Made by a program: the position numbers and the translations under genes
The notes under the pieces: generated by a model
What the model was told of the DNA's origin: nothing
What the model saw: only the letters and a program-made list of their open reading frames with translations
Databases searched by the model: none
DNA from: Brevibacterium ihuae
GTDB lineage: Bacteria > Actinomycetota > Actinomycetes > Actinomycetales > Brevibacteriaceae
NCBI RefSeq assembly: GCF_900184225.1
Contig: NZ_FXWZ01000002.1
Location: 705,759-769,758, forward strand
DNA length: 64,000 nucleotides
Reading direction: 5' to 3'
Part shown: positions 39,471 to 49,022 of the stretch, in pieces
Layout of the letters: the number at the start of each line of letters is the position of its first letter
Numbering within the stretch: position 1 is the stretch's first letter

Positions 39471-40658
39471 TCAGGACGCGGGGACCTCGAGCACGAGGGC
39501 ATCGCCCTGGCCGCCGCCGCCGCACAGCGCGGCGACGCCCTTCCCGCCGCCGCGCCGCCGGAGCTCGAGCGCGAGGTGGAGGGCGATGCGCGCACCGGAG
39601 GCGCCGATCGGGTGGCCGAGCGCCACCGCTCCGCCGTTGACGTTGACCTTGGCGTCGTCGATGCCGAGATCCTTCATGCTCGCGAGGCTCACCGCGGCGA
39701 ACGCCTCGTTGATCTCGTAGAGGTCGAAGTCGGCCGGGCTCATGCCCTCCCGCTCCGCGGCGGCCTTGATCGCCTGGGACGGCTGGTGCTGCAGGCTCGA
39801 GTCCGGTCCGGCGGTCCACGCATGGGAGCGGATCACCGCGAGGATCGGGAGCCCGAGCTCCTCGGCCTTCTCGCGGGAGGTGACGACCACGGCCGCGGCG
39901 CCGTCGGAGATCTGCGAGGCCGAGCCGGCGGTGATCGTGCCGTCCTTGCGGAACGCGGGGCGGAGGCGACCGAGCGATTCGGCGGTGGTGTCCGGACGGA
40001 CGCCCTCATCCTTCTCCACCACGGTGTCGCCCTTGCGCCCGCTGATGGTCACCGGGGTGACCTCGTCGGCGAACCGTCCGTCCTCCCAGGCGGCGGCCGC
40101 CCGCTGGTGGGACTGCGCGGCGTAGGCGTCCTGCTCCTCGCGGGTGAACTCCGCGTCACCGGCGTTCGCTGACTCAGTGAGTCCGCCCATCGCCTCATCG
40201 GTGAAGGCGTCCCACAGACCGTCGTAGTCCATGTGGTCGCGCACGGCGACCGTGCCGTACTTGTACCCGGCACGCGACTTCTCGAGCATATGCGGGGCGT
40301 TCGTCATCGACTCCTGGCCTCCGGCAACGACGACGTCGTACTCCCCGGCGCGCACGAGCATGGCCGCCTGGGTGATCGCGTTGATCCCCGACAGGCAGAG
40401 CTTGTTGATGGTGATCGCCGGCGTGCTCATGGGGATCCCCGCCTTCGCGGCGGCCTGCCGGGCTGGCCCCTGGCCGCAGCCAGCCTGGAGCACCTGGCCC
40501 ATGATGACGTAGTCGACCGCGTCCGGCGCCACCCCGGCCCGGTCGAGGGCCCCGGCGATGGCCTCGGCACCGAGGTCGACCGCGCTGAGCGAGCCGAGTG
40601 CCCCGGACATCCGCCCGAGCGGGGTGCGGGATCCTCCGACGATGACTGCTTCGGTCAT
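39471..40658 (-). CDS. Acetyl-CoA acetyltransferase (thiolase)
   Basis: A 395-residue thiolase that joins or cleaves acetyl-CoA units. The acyl-accepting Cys88 is in NKLCLSGIN, with [11 protein letters not shown] giving the catalytic His and CGGGGQGDA the C-terminal Cys. The biosynthetic type (PhaA/AtoB-like) is suggested by length; direction in vivo is not known. The ATG at 40658 has AAGGAGGAG close upstream. Confidence 0.93.
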   Translation of the reverse strand: MTEAVIVGGSRTPLGRMSGALGSLSAVDLGAEAIAGALDRAGVAPDAVDYVIMGQVLQAGCGQGPARQAAAKAGIPMSTPAITINKLCLSGINAITQAAMLVRAGEYDVVVAGGQESMTNAPHMLEKSRAGYKYGTVAVRDHMDYDGLWDAFTDEAMGGLTESANAGDAEFTREEQDAYAAQSHQRAAAAWEDGRFADEVTPVTISGRKGDTVVEKDEGVRPDTTAESLGRLRPAFRKDGTITAGSASQISDGAAAVVVTSREKAEELGLPILAVIRSHAWTAGPDSSLQHQPSQAIKAAAEREGMSPADFDLYEINEAFAAVSLASMKDLGIDDAKVNVNGGAVALGHPIGASGARIALHLALELRRRGGGKGVAALCGGGGQGDALVLEVPAS

Positions 40659-40832
40659 GTTCTCCTCCTTGAGCGTCCGCCGACGGCCTCGCGCCGGGCG
40701 GTCCGGGAACGGTGGGTGGGGCGGCGGAGGTCGCCTCCGCCGCTGCTCGGGTCGACCGCCGGTGCGGTCGGCGCCCTCGCCTGCGCGATCCAGCCTAGTC
40801 GAGGACGTGACGGCGGACACAACCCGGGGACG

Positions 40833-40870
40833 ACGACGCGGGGACGAGGTCTCCCCCGTCCCCGCGTCGT
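40833..40870 (-). terminator. Hairpin terminator after dps
   Basis: A 14-bp stem (ACGACGCGGGGACG) with a 10-base loop, 40 bases past the dps stop. Confidence 0.8.
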
Positions 40871-40911
40871 GATCTCATGTGCCCCGTCGGGCTCCGCACG
40901 GTGCGTGCGCG

Positions 40912-41406
40912 TCAGCCCTTGAGCGAGCCCGAGGCATCCTCGAGGTGCGCCCGGAGGAACCACTGGAACTGCTCGAGCTCGCGGGTCTGGGCGGTGAGCA
41001 GATCCTCGCTCATCGGATCGATGTCGGCGGTTGCGGCGACGGCCTCGCGGTGGGCCGCGTTGACCTCGGTGTAGACCGCGTCGAGTGCCGCGATGTGCTG
41101 CTGGGTGCCGGCCCGGTCGGTCTCGTAGGTCATTCCGGGTCGGTCCCAGGCGATCCGTCCGGGCACGCCGATCGGCTGACTGCCCAGAGCGGCGATGCGC
41201 TCGGCGATCTCGTCGGCGAAGCCGCGGACGAGCTCGACCTGCGGGTCGAGCATTTCGTGGACGCCGATGAAGGAGGGTCCGACGACGTTCCAGTGAGCGT
41301 GCTTGAGGATGAGGTGGAGGGCGTTCATCGCGTCGAGGCGCTCCTGCAGGATGCCGCTGACCTTCTCGCCTTCGGCTTCGGTGAGTCCGGGAAGGGTGTA
41401 GCCCAT
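40912..41406 (-). CDS. dps: Dps family DNA-binding ferritin-like protein
   Basis: A 164-residue ferritin-like protein that forms a 12-mer, oxidises iron and protects DNA under stress. The ferroxidase-site pattern is LHLILKHAHWNVVGPSFIGVHEMLD and VELVRGFADEIAERI. The ATG at 41406 (MGYTLPGLTEAEG) has GAGGAGA upstream. It is divergent from the DivIVA-like gene with 252 bases between starts. Confidence 0.94.
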   Translation of the reverse strand: MGYTLPGLTEAEGEKVSGILQERLDAMNALHLILKHAHWNVVGPSFIGVHEMLDPQVELVRGFADEIAERIAALGSQPIGVPGRIAWDRPGMTYETDRAGTQQHIAALDAVYTEVNAAHREAVAATADIDPMSEDLLTAQTRELEQFQWFLRAHLEDASGSLKG

Positions 41407-41602
41407 GGTGTCTCCTCGCATTCGTCGATATCAGGTGTCAGCACACCTGCCCGCACCCGTGGGTGCACAGTGGTGTGCTTCTGCTTCGAACAACGCCGGA
41501 GGGCGCCCGACTATTCCATCGCGTGTGCGGCCGCGGCCCGCGTCCGGCCCTCCCATGCCGTTTCCGGACCCGGTCTCGGAGGCCATACCAAGGAATCCTC
41601 AG

Positions 41603-41608
41603 TAGAGT
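41603..41608 (+). promoter_or_regulatory. -10 box before the DivIVA-like gene
   Basis: TAGAGT, 50 bases upstream of the GTG start. The -35 is not clear. Confidence 0.45.
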
Positions 41609-41658
41609 GGAGCCACAGGCTGAAGAGCACCCGGTAGACGAGGATAGGAGTCGAGAAC

Positions 41659-43287
41659 GTGACGCCTCCGGAAGAATTCCGCACCGCCATGCGCGGATAC
41701 GAGAAGAATGAGGTCGATGCCCGGATCGGGCAGCTGCAGACCGAGATCGATTCGCTGCGCAAGGCATTGGCCGACGCTCGCAGCCAGGTCATCACCGCGG
41801 ACCGCGCGAAGCTCCAGATCGCCGGTGAGCTCTCCGAGGCCAAGCAGCAGCTCAAGAAGGCGGCGAACGACAGCGCCGAGGCCGCCGGCCCTCCCGGGAC
41901 CCGGATCGACCACCTCCTCAAGATCGCGGAGTCGCAGGCGCGCGAGACCCTCGCCCAGGCGACCGCGGATGCCGAGACGATCCGCAACAAGGCGCGTGCG
42001 GACGCCGCGAGCCAGCGCGCCCGTATGCACACCGAGAGCAACGACGTGCTCAACAAGGCCCGCGCCGAGGCCGACTCGATCTCCGCCTCGGCCGAGCTCC
42101 GCGCCGAGGAGACGATCAAGGCCGCCGAATCCCGCGCCCAGGAGCTCAGGGCCACCGCCGAGCGCGAGGCCGCCCAGCTCGGCGACACCGCGAAGGCGCA
42201 GTCCGACGAATCGCACGAGACCGTCAAGCGCGAGATCGCCGCCCTCAAGGCCGACGCGGAGAAGGAGGCCGCGGACATCCGTGCCGCGGCCAAGACCGAG
42301 GCCGACGAGATCCTCGCCCGGGCGCGCGCCGAGCAGGAGAAGTCGAAGAAGGCCGCGGACGCCCTCGACGTCGAGCTCGCCAACAAGCGCCAGCAGGCCG
42401 AGAAGGCGGAGAAGGAGCGCTTCGACACCTCGGCCGCGGAGAACAGGAAGCTCATCGCCGAGGCGCAGGAGCGTGCGAAGAAGGCCGACGCCGAGGCGAA
42501 GGAGGCGGCCGAGCGGGCCGAGCAGACCCGCAAGGAGGCCGTCGAGAAGGCCGACCGGATCATCGCCGACGGACGCAAGCGCGCCCAGGAGCTCATCGCG
42601 GAGTCCCGCGCGACCGCCGAGGCGACGATCGAGGAATCCGCGGCCGAGGCCAAGCGCAACGTGTCGAGCGCCCAGTCGCAGGTCGACCTGCTCACCAAGC
42701 AGCGCCGCACGATCACCGCGCAGCTCCAGCAGCTCCGCTCGATGTTCGCCGCTCCCGGGCTGTTCGACGGCGTCGATCTCACCGAGGACCGCTCCGACCA
42801 GGAGGCCGCCGCCGCACTCCCGACGGAGAAGATCGCCTCGGGCTCCGAGCTCGAGGATCTCTCCGCGGACTCGGAGATCGAGGACGCCGAGGTCGTGCGC
42901 AATCCGGCCGACGACTCCGCCGCAGGCACCGGCTCCGCCGGGACCCCGCCGCAGTCCGGCGACGGGAAGTCCGGCGCCGGGCAGAAGGCCGGTGCCGCGG
43001 CGAAGGACGCAGGGTCGCCGAAGGCCGGAGATGCGCCGAAGAGCGGAGATGCGACCCAGGTCGGCTCCGGTCAGGCGACCGGCGCCGGTCCGAAGTCGGG
43101 CGACGCGACTCCGGCACCCGGTGCGCGCACGCCAGCGGGCACCTCGGGCGCGGGCTCCGCAGCAGCCGGGTCGTCCGCGAAGCAGAATTCCGGCGGGCAG
43201 CAGAAGCCGGCCGCGGGCACGGGGAAGAACTCCTCGGGCCGCCAGCCGCGCGATCCGAAGTCGCGCGACTTCAACCGTCTGCGCTGA
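41659..43287 (+). CDS. DivIVA-like coiled-coil protein
   Basis: A 542-residue protein. The N-terminus TPPEEFRTAMRGYEKNEVDARIGQ resembles the membrane-binding DivIVA domain. Residues about 25-370 are one long coiled coil rich in Ala, Glu, Lys and Arg, and 400-530 a disordered Gly/Ser/Ala/Pro tail. It ends in the basic RDPKSRDFNRLR. Proteins of this shape (Wag31 relatives, Scy/FilP-like) organise the poles and polar growth in actinobacteria. The GTG at 41659 has ATAGGAG upstream. It could instead be a general filament protein. Confidence 0.75.
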   Translation: MTPPEEFRTAMRGYEKNEVDARIGQLQTEIDSLRKALADARSQVITADRAKLQIAGELSEAKQQLKKAANDSAEAAGPPGTRIDHLLKIAESQARETLAQATADAETIRNKARADAASQRARMHTESNDVLNKARAEADSISASAELRAEETIKAAESRAQELRATAEREAAQLGDTAKAQSDESHETVKREIAALKADAEKEAADIRAAAKTEADEILARARAEQEKSKKAADALDVELANKRQQAEKAEKERFDTSAAENRKLIAEAQERAKKADAEAKEAAERAEQTRKEAVEKADRIIADGRKRAQELIAESRATAEATIEESAAEAKRNVSSAQSQVDLLTKQRRTITAQLQQLRSMFAAPGLFDGVDLTEDRSDQEAAAALPTEKIASGSELEDLSADSEIEDAEVVRNPADDSAAGTGSAGTPPQSGDGKSGAGQKAGAAAKDAGSPKAGDAPKSGDATQVGSGQATGAGPKSGDATPAPGARTPAGTSGAGSAAAGSSAKQNSGGQQKPAAGTGKNSSGRQPRDPKSRDFNRLR

Positions 43288-43446
43288 TCGGCTCGAGGCC
43301 CGAGCACGCTCGCACCCCGGTCCCGCCGTCGACACCGACGGCGGGACCGTCGTCTTCCGGGTCCGGGATCACAGCGCCGTGGCCGTGACCGGCCGACGAC
43401 CCGGGCAGCCCGGATCGCTCCCTCGCAGCAGAAGGTACGGTGCGCT

Positions 43447-43752
43447 TCAGCGGCGCCGACGACGGGCGTTGAAGCAGGCGGTGTGCCAGTGCCTTCGGAA
43501 CGACACCCCGGAGGCTGCCGCGAACTCGTCCTCGGAGCGCCACGCGACGGTGTGGTCGATCGCCGCCGGGAGGCTCTGGTGACACCCGGGGCAGGTGTAG
43601 GACTTGCCGGAATCGTTGCCGCGCACGCGCTGGACGACCCAGCTCCCGTCGGGTTCGTCGTGGACGCGACGCAGGGAGTTGAGGGACATGCTGAGGTCGC
43701 GCTTCTCGCGCGCCCACTTGTTGGACCGGCGGGAGGAGGACGAGCGTGGCAT
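43447..43752 (-). CDS. Conserved zinc-ribbon-like protein next to nucS
   Basis: A 101-residue basic protein with a probable zinc site: Cys54 and Cys57 in YTCPGCHQ, and His88, His90 and Cys93 in RRHWHTACF. The ends are Arg/Ser-rich. Related proteins are regularly found beside nucS in actinobacteria, so a link to DNA repair is possible but unproven. The start is 30 bases from that of nucS, so they share a divergent control region. Confidence 0.8.
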   Translation of the reverse strand: MPRSSSSRRSNKWAREKRDLSMSLNSLRRVHDEPDGSWVVQRVRGNDSGKSYTCPGCHQSLPAAIDHTVAWRSEDEFAAASGVSFRRHWHTACFNARRRRR

Positions 43753-43769
43753 GGCCCGATTCTCTCACG

Positions 43770-43775
43770 TAGAGT
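43770..43775 (+). promoter_or_regulatory. -10 box of nucS, probably giving a leaderless mRNA
   Basis: TAGAGT is followed by six bases and then the GTG start of nucS. Transcription would begin at or next to the start codon, and no Shine-Dalgarno is present. Confidence 0.55.
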
Positions 43776-43781
43776 TGCAGG

Positions 43782-44477
43782 GTGCGTTTGGTGATCGCGA
43801 AGTGCAGCATCGACTATGCCGGTCGACTCACGGCCCATCTTCCGCTGGCGGATCGGGTCCTCATGCTCAAGGCCGACGGCAGCGTCCTCGTCCACTCCGA
43901 CGGCGGCTCGTACAAGCCGCTCAACTGGATGACCCCGCCGTGCACGCTGGCGGTGACGGAGCCCGACGACGATCAGCGCACGGCGGGCTTCTCCGAGATC
44001 TGGACGGTGACCCAGGCGAAGACCGACGACCGGCTCGTCATCTCCATCGCGCAGGTGCACTCGGACACCGCGCACGACCTCGGCGTCGATCCTGGCCTCG
44101 TCAAGGACGGAGTCGAGGCGCATCTCCAGGAGCTCCTCGCCGAGCACATCGAATCGCTCGGCACCGGCTTCCAGACCGTGCGCCGGGAGTACATGACCGC
44201 GATCGGGCCCGTCGACATCCTCGCCAAGGACGCCCTCGGGGCCTCGGTCGCGATCGAGATCAAGCGCCGCGGCGGGATCGACGGCGTCGAGCAGCTCACC
44301 CGGTATCTCGAGCTCCTCAACCGCGACCCTCTCCTGTCCCCGGTGAGCGGGGTGTTCGCCGCCCAGGAGATCAAACCCCAGGCCCGCGCGCTCGCTGAGG
44401 ACCGCGGCATCCGCTGCGTCGTCCTCGACTACGACGCGCTCCGCGGGATGGACGACCCGGAGACCCGCCTGTTCTGA
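43782..44477 (+). CDS. nucS: Endonuclease NucS (mismatch-specific EndoMS)
   Basis: A 231-residue nuclease that cuts both strands at mismatches and replaces MutS/MutL in most actinobacteria. The N-terminal DNA-binding part starts [16 protein letters not shown]. The catalytic core is GPVDILAKD followed by [21 protein letters not shown] (Asp, Glu and Lys of a PD-(D/E)XK site). The C-terminus DPETRLF is the sliding-clamp-binding tip. The frame opens with GTG. Confidence 0.95.
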   Translation: MRLVIAKCSIDYAGRLTAHLPLADRVLMLKADGSVLVHSDGGSYKPLNWMTPPCTLAVTEPDDDQRTAGFSEIWTVTQAKTDDRLVISIAQVHSDTAHDLGVDPGLVKDGVEAHLQELLAEHIESLGTGFQTVRREYMTAIGPVDILAKDALGASVAIEIKRRGGIDGVEQLTRYLELLNRDPLLSPVSGVFAAQEIKPQARALAEDRGIRCVVLDYDALRGMDDPETRLF

Positions 44478-44552
44478 GCACCCGCGGCACCTGCCCTGCG
44501 CGGCGACCGCCCGCACCGTGACCCGCACCGCGACGAGATCGAGGAGACGACC

Positions 44553-45596
44553 ATGACGAACCCGGAGATCGACCCCGCCGAGTACGAGTGCGCGCACGTC
44601 GAATGCGCCGAGGCCATCGACATCATCACCGCCCGCGAGGTCCCCCTCGGAGGCCTCCGGGCGATGACGGTGCGGCGCACGCTCCCCCAGCGCAAGCGCT
44701 CCCTCATCGGCCCGTGGTGCTTCGTCGACCACTTCGGTCCCGACGACGTCGCGGCGACCGGCGGGATGCAGGTCGCGCGCCACCCCCACACCGGGCTCGC
44801 GACGGTCACCCTGCTGTTCCACGGGGAGATCGAGCACATCGACTCGACGGGGTTCTCCAACGTCGTCCGCCCCGGCGAGGTCAACCTCATGATCGCCGGC
44901 TCGGGGATCTCGCACTCGGAGTTCTCGTCCGACACCACGGAGAGGCTCCACGGGGTGCAGCTCTGGTATGCGCTGCCCGACGCCCTCCGCAGCGGGATGG
45001 CGGAGTCCCAGCACTTCGTGCCGACCTGGGCCGAGGTGCCCGGCGGTCGCGTGCTCATCTACCTCGGCAGGATTGCAGGCCAGGTCTCCCCGGTCGAGAC
45101 CCGGGTCGCCGCGCACGCCGCCGAGGTCGTCGTCGACCCCGGGCAGACCGTCGAGATCGCGCTCGACCCGGAGGACGAGCACGGGGTGCTCCTCGACTCC
45201 GGTGAGCTCTCCCTCAGCGCGGGCGACCACGAGCAGACGCTCGGCACGGATGAGCTCGCCTACCTCCCGCCGGGCGCACCTGCGCTCCGGCTCACCGCCG
45301 GGGCCGAGGCGCCCGTGCGGGCGATCCTCGTCGGCGGCCGGCCCTTCGGCGAGTCGATCGTCATGTGGTGGAACTTCATCGGGCGGTCCCATGACGAGAT
45401 CGTCGCCTTCCGCCGCGCGTGGCAGGCCGAGATCGGCCGCGACGAAGCGCCCGCGCAGGACGCACCCGCGGACGCCGGAGCGCTCGACGACGGTGTCGAC
45501 GGACCGCGGTTCGGCGACTTCCCCGACGACCAGCCGGATCCGATCCCGGCACCCCCGCTCCCCCGTGTCCGCATCAAGCCGAGGAGGCAGTCATGA
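44553..45596 (+). CDS. Pirin family protein
   Basis: A bicupin protein of 347 residues. The pirin signature is GPWCFVDHFGPDDV, then ARHPHTGLATVTLLFHGEIEHIDS with the metal-binding His residues, and GRSHDEIVAFRRAW near the end. Bacterial pirins include quercetinases and redox-linked regulators; the role here is unknown. The last 40 residues are acidic and Pro-rich. The stop overlaps the start of the GNAT gene (ATGA). Confidence 0.92.
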   Translation: MTNPEIDPAEYECAHVECAEAIDIITAREVPLGGLRAMTVRRTLPQRKRSLIGPWCFVDHFGPDDVAATGGMQVARHPHTGLATVTLLFHGEIEHIDSTGFSNVVRPGEVNLMIAGSGISHSEFSSDTTERLHGVQLWYALPDALRSGMAESQHFVPTWAEVPGGRVLIYLGRIAGQVSPVETRVAAHAAEVVVDPGQTVEIALDPEDEHGVLLDSGELSLSAGDHEQTLGTDELAYLPPGAPALRLTAGAEAPVRAILVGGRPFGESIVMWWNFIGRSHDEIVAFRRAWQAEIGRDEAPAQDAPADAGALDDGVDGPRFGDFPDDQPDPIPAPPLPRVRIKPRRQS

Positions 45597-45931
45597 GCGA
45601 TCCCGCGATCGAAGTCACCGAGAACCGGTCGGAGCACCGCTACGACATCACCGTCGACGGCGAGCAGGCGGGGTTCTCCGCCTACCGCGACGTCGAATCC
45701 CGGTCGGGGTCGGCTGACCAGCGAATCCTCTACCACACGGTCGTCGAGGACTCGTTCGAGGGCCGCGGGCTCGCCTCGCAGCTCACCCGGGGTGCGATCG
45801 AGCAGGCCGTGGCCCAGGGCTACCGCATCGTCCCGCTGTGCCCCTACGTCAAGAGCTGGGTGCAGAAGCACACGGAGTACGCCGACAGCATCGACGCGGT
45901 CACCCCCGACCACCTCGCCCTCTTCTCCTGA
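45593..45931 (+). CDS. GNAT-fold N-acetyltransferase, short YidJ-like type
   Basis: A 112-residue protein of the small acetyltransferase group: FSAYRD, ILYHTVVEDSFEGRGLASQL (acetyl-CoA loop) and VPLCPYVKSWVQKHTEY. The substrate is unknown. It overlaps the pirin stop by four bases, with GAGGAGG before the ATG. The 49-bp repeat begins seven bases after its stop. Confidence 0.88.
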   Translation: MSDPAIEVTENRSEHRYDITVDGEQAGFSAYRDVESRSGSADQRILYHTVVEDSFEGRGLASQLTRGAIEQAVAQGYRIVPLCPYVKSWVQKHTEYADSIDAVTPDHLALFS

Positions 45932-45938
45932 CAGATCG

Positions 45939-45987
45939 CAATTTCCGAAGGTTTCTGAGAGCGGATCCGCACGTTTCTGCAATCTCA
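45939..45987 (+). repeat. Inverted repeat copy A (49 bp)
   Basis: Begins CAATTTCCGAAGG and ends GCAATCTCA, with the palindrome GCGGATCCGC in the middle. It matches the reverse complement of 47179-47227 at 42 of 49 positions; most differences fall in positions 34-40. It lies just after the GNAT stop, and its right end holds the stop codon of the convergent restriction-fold gene. Confidence 0.8.
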
Positions 45988-46938
45988 GATCCAGGATCCG
46001 GAGCCGCTGTTCGCGGTAATGATCCCGGGCGCGGGCATGCCCAGCGCAGCGGCGACGAGCGCCACGACGTCCGCCTCCCGCATGGACTTCGTCACCCGGA
46101 TCAGCCTCCATCCCTCGGATTCGTACGCCTGGCGGCGCTCGATGTCGATCGCCCACTGGCGGGCATCGGTCCGGTGGTGCTCCCCATCGTACTCGATCGC
46201 GATCTTCTGCTCGACGTAGCCGAGGTCCGGGTGGATGACCCTGCCGAGGGCCTGGACGAAGACCGGAGGGTGGACCACGGGCTCCGGGAGACCGTGATCG
46301 ACGAGGAGCAGACGCAGCGAGGACTCCCGCGGCGAATCGACGCCCGGGTGCGCCCGCTCGAGGGCGGCGAGGAAGGTTGCCCTGCCGCGGTACCGGACCG
46401 GGGCCTCGGCGACGGCTCTCAACGACTCGACGGTGGCGCTCGGTTCCCCGTGCCACCCGCCGAGCAGGCAGTCCAGTGCGACCGTCATGTCCGCGACGGT
46501 GAGCATCCCGGCGATCTGCCGGAGCGTCTGGTCGCGGGCGACGAGGCGCAGGTCCCAGGCCGTGTCGACGTCGAGCATCTCGGCCGAATGTCCCCGGACG
46601 CCCCTGCGGCGCACCGGCACGACGCCGATCGCCGAGGTCACGTGGATGTGACGGAGGTGCTCGTTCGGGATCGCCATGCCGTGGAGCACTGCAGCCGACG
46701 TGTGGCTGGCGGCGCAGTCGGGTCGGATGAACTGCAGACCGAGCTGCCGCAGGTGGACGGACTTCCACTCCTCGTCCGCCCAGTCCGGGATCTCGATCGT
46801 CTTCCGCCACTCGGGATGCTCCCTGACCCCGTGGTGCGGCGCGGCCACGGGACCTCGGCTGGTGACGGCGAAGGAGGACAGGTCGTAGGCATCGTGGTCG
46901 TCGGGATGGAGGAACAGCGGAATGCGATGTGTGGCCAT
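45985..46938 (-). CDS. Restriction-endonuclease-fold protein (DUF559/Vsr-like)
   Basis: A 317-residue protein. The C-terminal third looks like a DUF559/Vsr-type nuclease: SSLRLLLVDHGLP, then EQKIAIEYDGEHHRTDARQW with likely catalytic acidic residues, and EGWRLIRVT. The N-terminal part resembles the long form common in actinobacteria and related in shape to AbiEi-type proteins, but I see no toxin partner. The gene is flanked on both sides by the 49-bp inverted repeat. Biological role unknown. Confidence 0.75.
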   Translation of the reverse strand: MATHRIPLFLHPDDHDAYDLSSFAVTSRGPVAAPHHGVREHPEWRKTIEIPDWADEEWKSVHLRQLGLQFIRPDCAASHTSAAVLHGMAIPNEHLRHIHVTSAIGVVPVRRRGVRGHSAEMLDVDTAWDLRLVARDQTLRQIAGMLTVADMTVALDCLLGGWHGEPSATVESLRAVAEAPVRYRGRATFLAALERAHPGVDSPRESSLRLLLVDHGLPEPVVHPPVFVQALGRVIHPDLGYVEQKIAIEYDGEHHRTDARQWAIDIERRQAYESEGWRLIRVTKSMREADVVALVAAALGMPAPGIITANSGSGSWI

Positions 46939-47178
46939 GCCCGCACGCTAGGCATCCGCCGAGGCGCCTGCCAGGCAGCCGGTGCGCCTGTGGACGGGGA
47001 GTGCCCGAGGCCGTCGCCTGTGACCTTGGGACGTGCTCGGACGGTGAGTGCCCGCAGGCCGAGCGTCGCGCGATGCACCGTGAATCCCTAGCCGGAGACG
47101 GAGCCGGAAACGGGCCACCGCACCACCGAGGCGCCCGAGGAGGGCCCGCCGGGCTCACCAACCCGCGCGGGGGCGGTT

Positions 47179-47227
47179 TGAGATTGCGATTTCCTGCGGA
47201 TCCGCTCTCAGGAACCTTCGGAAATTG
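47179..47227 (-). repeat. Inverted repeat copy B (49 bp)
   Basis: Reverse-complement partner of 45939-45987. Read on the minus strand it begins six bases after the murA stop and can fold TTCCTG with CAGGAA, so it may also act as a transcription end. The stretch 46939-47178 to its left holds no supported gene. Confidence 0.8.
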
Positions 47228-47232
47228 AGGTC

Positions 47233-48537
47233 TCACGGGCGGTCGAAGTCGAGGAGGTCGGGCTTCTCCACCCGCTCGACCTGCGCACCGAGCGCCTGGA
47301 GCTTCTCGACGAAGTACTCGTATCCGCGGTCGATGTGATCCACCCCGGACACCTGGGTGATGCCGTGCGCGGCGAGCCCGGCGAGCACGAGTCCCGCGCC
47401 GGCCCGGATGTCAGAGGCCTCGACCTCGGCGCCCGAGAGCTGCTCGACGCCGGTGATGAGGGCATGATTGCCGTCGATCGACACCTCGGCCCCGAGGCGC
47501 GCGAGCTCGTTGACGAACCGCCAGCGGGCCTCGAAGAGGTTCTCGGTGAGCAGGCCCACTCCGTCGGCGACCGCGTTGAGCGCGATGACGAAGGGCTGCA
47601 GGTCGGTGGGGAAACCGGGGAACGGCAGGGTCGCGACCCGGATGCTGTGCGGACGTGCGGCACCCCGCACGCGGAACGCGCCGCCGGGGTTGTCCGTCGG
47701 CGTCTCCGTGACCTCGGCCCCGGCGTCGCGGAGCTTGTCCACGACGATCGGGAGGAGGTCGAGCGAGACGCCCTCGACGGTGACGTCCCCCGCGGTGATC
47801 GCGGCGGCGAAGGCCCAGGTCCCGGCGACGATCCGGTCGCCCACGCAGCGGTGGTCGACCGGCGAGAGCCGCTCCACCCCGTCGATCGTCAGGGTCGAGG
47901 TCCCGATCCCGCCGATCCGCGCGCCCATCGCCTCGAGCATGCGGCAGATGTCGACGATCTCGGGTTCGCGGGCGGCGTTCTCGATGACGGTCCGGCCGGT
48001 GGCCAGCGTGGCCGCCATGAGGAGGTTCTCGGTCGCCCCGACCGAGGGGAACGCGAGGTGGATCTCCGCGCCGCGCAGGCCGTCCGGCGCCTCGGCGATG
48101 AAGTACCCGTGGTCGAGGTGCACCGTCGCGCCGAGCTGCTCGAGGCCGGCCTTGTGGAGGTCGAGGCCGCGGGAGCCGATCGCATCCCCGCCGGGCAGCG
48201 CCACGTGGGCGGCGTGCAGCCGACCGGTGAGCGGGCCGAGCACCGAGATCGAGGCGCGCATCGCCCGCACGAGCTCGTAGTCGGCCTGGATGCCGGTCTG
48301 CTCGGGGACGTCGATCTCGACGGTCCCGGCGGCGGCGTCGTAGGCGATCCCGCAGCCGAGGCGCTGGAGCAGCTCGCACATGATCGACACGTCGAGGATG
48401 CGCGGCACATTGGTGATGCGCGAGCGCCCCGGGGCGAGCAGCGTCGCCGCCATGAGCTTGAGGACGCTGTTCTTCGCCCCGCGCACCTCGACGGTGCCGT
48501 CGAGCACTGCGGGGCCGCGCACGGACAAGACCTGCAT
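47233..48537 (-). CDS. murA: UDP-N-acetylglucosamine 1-carboxyvinyltransferase
   Basis: First committed enzyme of peptidoglycan synthesis, adding enolpyruvate to UDP-GlcNAc in the cytoplasm; 434 residues. [13 protein letters not shown] (Lys22, Asn23) is the N-terminal signature. The loop that usually holds the catalytic Cys reads [15 protein letters not shown], with Asp118 instead, as in Mycobacterium tuberculosis MurA. This change is known to give fosfomycin resistance. The start overlaps the DUF2550 stop by one base (TGATG), so it is the last gene of the ATP synthase-DUF2550-murA series. Confidence 0.96.
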   Translation of the reverse strand: MQVLSVRGPAVLDGTVEVRGAKNSVLKLMAATLLAPGRSRITNVPRILDVSIMCELLQRLGCGIAYDAAAGTVEIDVPEQTGIQADYELVRAMRASISVLGPLTGRLHAAHVALPGGDAIGSRGLDLHKAGLEQLGATVHLDHGYFIAEAPDGLRGAEIHLAFPSVGATENLLMAATLATGRTVIENAAREPEIVDICRMLEAMGARIGGIGTSTLTIDGVERLSPVDHRCVGDRIVAGTWAFAAAITAGDVTVEGVSLDLLPIVVDKLRDAGAEVTETPTDNPGGAFRVRGAARPHSIRVATLPFPGFPTDLQPFVIALNAVADGVGLLTENLFEARWRFVNELARLGAEVSIDGNHALITGVEQLSGAEVEASDIRAGAGLVLAGLAAHGITQVSGVDHIDRGYEYFVEKLQALGAQVERVEKPDLLDFDRP

Positions 48538-49001
48538 CAGGTGAAACGTCCCATCGTGAGATTGGATCCGGGAGGCGCTGACTCGAGCCAGGAGGAGAAC
48601 GCGGACAGCGCCTCGGTGTCGAGGGCCAGCAGGACGTCGTGCGGGTCTCCCCCGTGGACGCCGTACCGGCACGTGATGATCTGGGCGTCCGGCAGCACGG
48701 CGTGCTGCTCGTTCGCATCGGGCTGCTGCCGGTCGGTGATCTCGAGGTCCGAGCGCGGGAGCTCGAAGACCGGACGACGACCGAGGCTGAAGACCGGGTA
48801 CCACTCGAGAGCGGTCACGGTGAAGACGCCCACGCCCAGACGCCAGCGTGGGCGACGGGATCCGTCGCCCACGCGGGTCGAGCAGTCGAACGCACCCGAC
48901 AGCCTGGCGAGGGACCTCCGGCGCATGGTGAACAGCGCCACGAGGAGGATCGCCAGCCCTACCGATGAGAGCAGAACAATCAGTAGGGTCGAAGGGTTCA
49001 C
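48537..49001 (-). CDS. DUF2550 family membrane protein
   Basis: A 154-residue protein with one N-terminal membrane helix ([19 protein letters not shown]) and a cytoplasmic domain with [28 protein letters not shown]. It belongs to the DUF2550 family, which sits between atpC and murA in most actinobacteria. Function unknown. It starts with GTG 21 bases after atpC. Confidence 0.9.
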   Translation of the reverse strand: MNPSTLLIVLLSSVGLAILLVALFTMRRRSLARLSGAFDCSTRVGDGSRRPRWRLGVGVFTVTALEWYPVFSLGRRPVFELPRSDLEITDRQQPDANEQHAVLPDAQIITCRYGVHGGDPHDVLLALDTEALSAFSSWLESAPPGSNLTMGRFT

Positions 49002-49022
49002 GTCTGACAGTGTAGACGAAGC

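Noticed and set aside
45985..46938. AbiE-type toxin-antitoxin system
   Set aside because: The protein shares only general shape with AbiEi. No nucleotidyltransferase toxin gene lies beside it; the neighbours are a GNAT of housekeeping type and murA.
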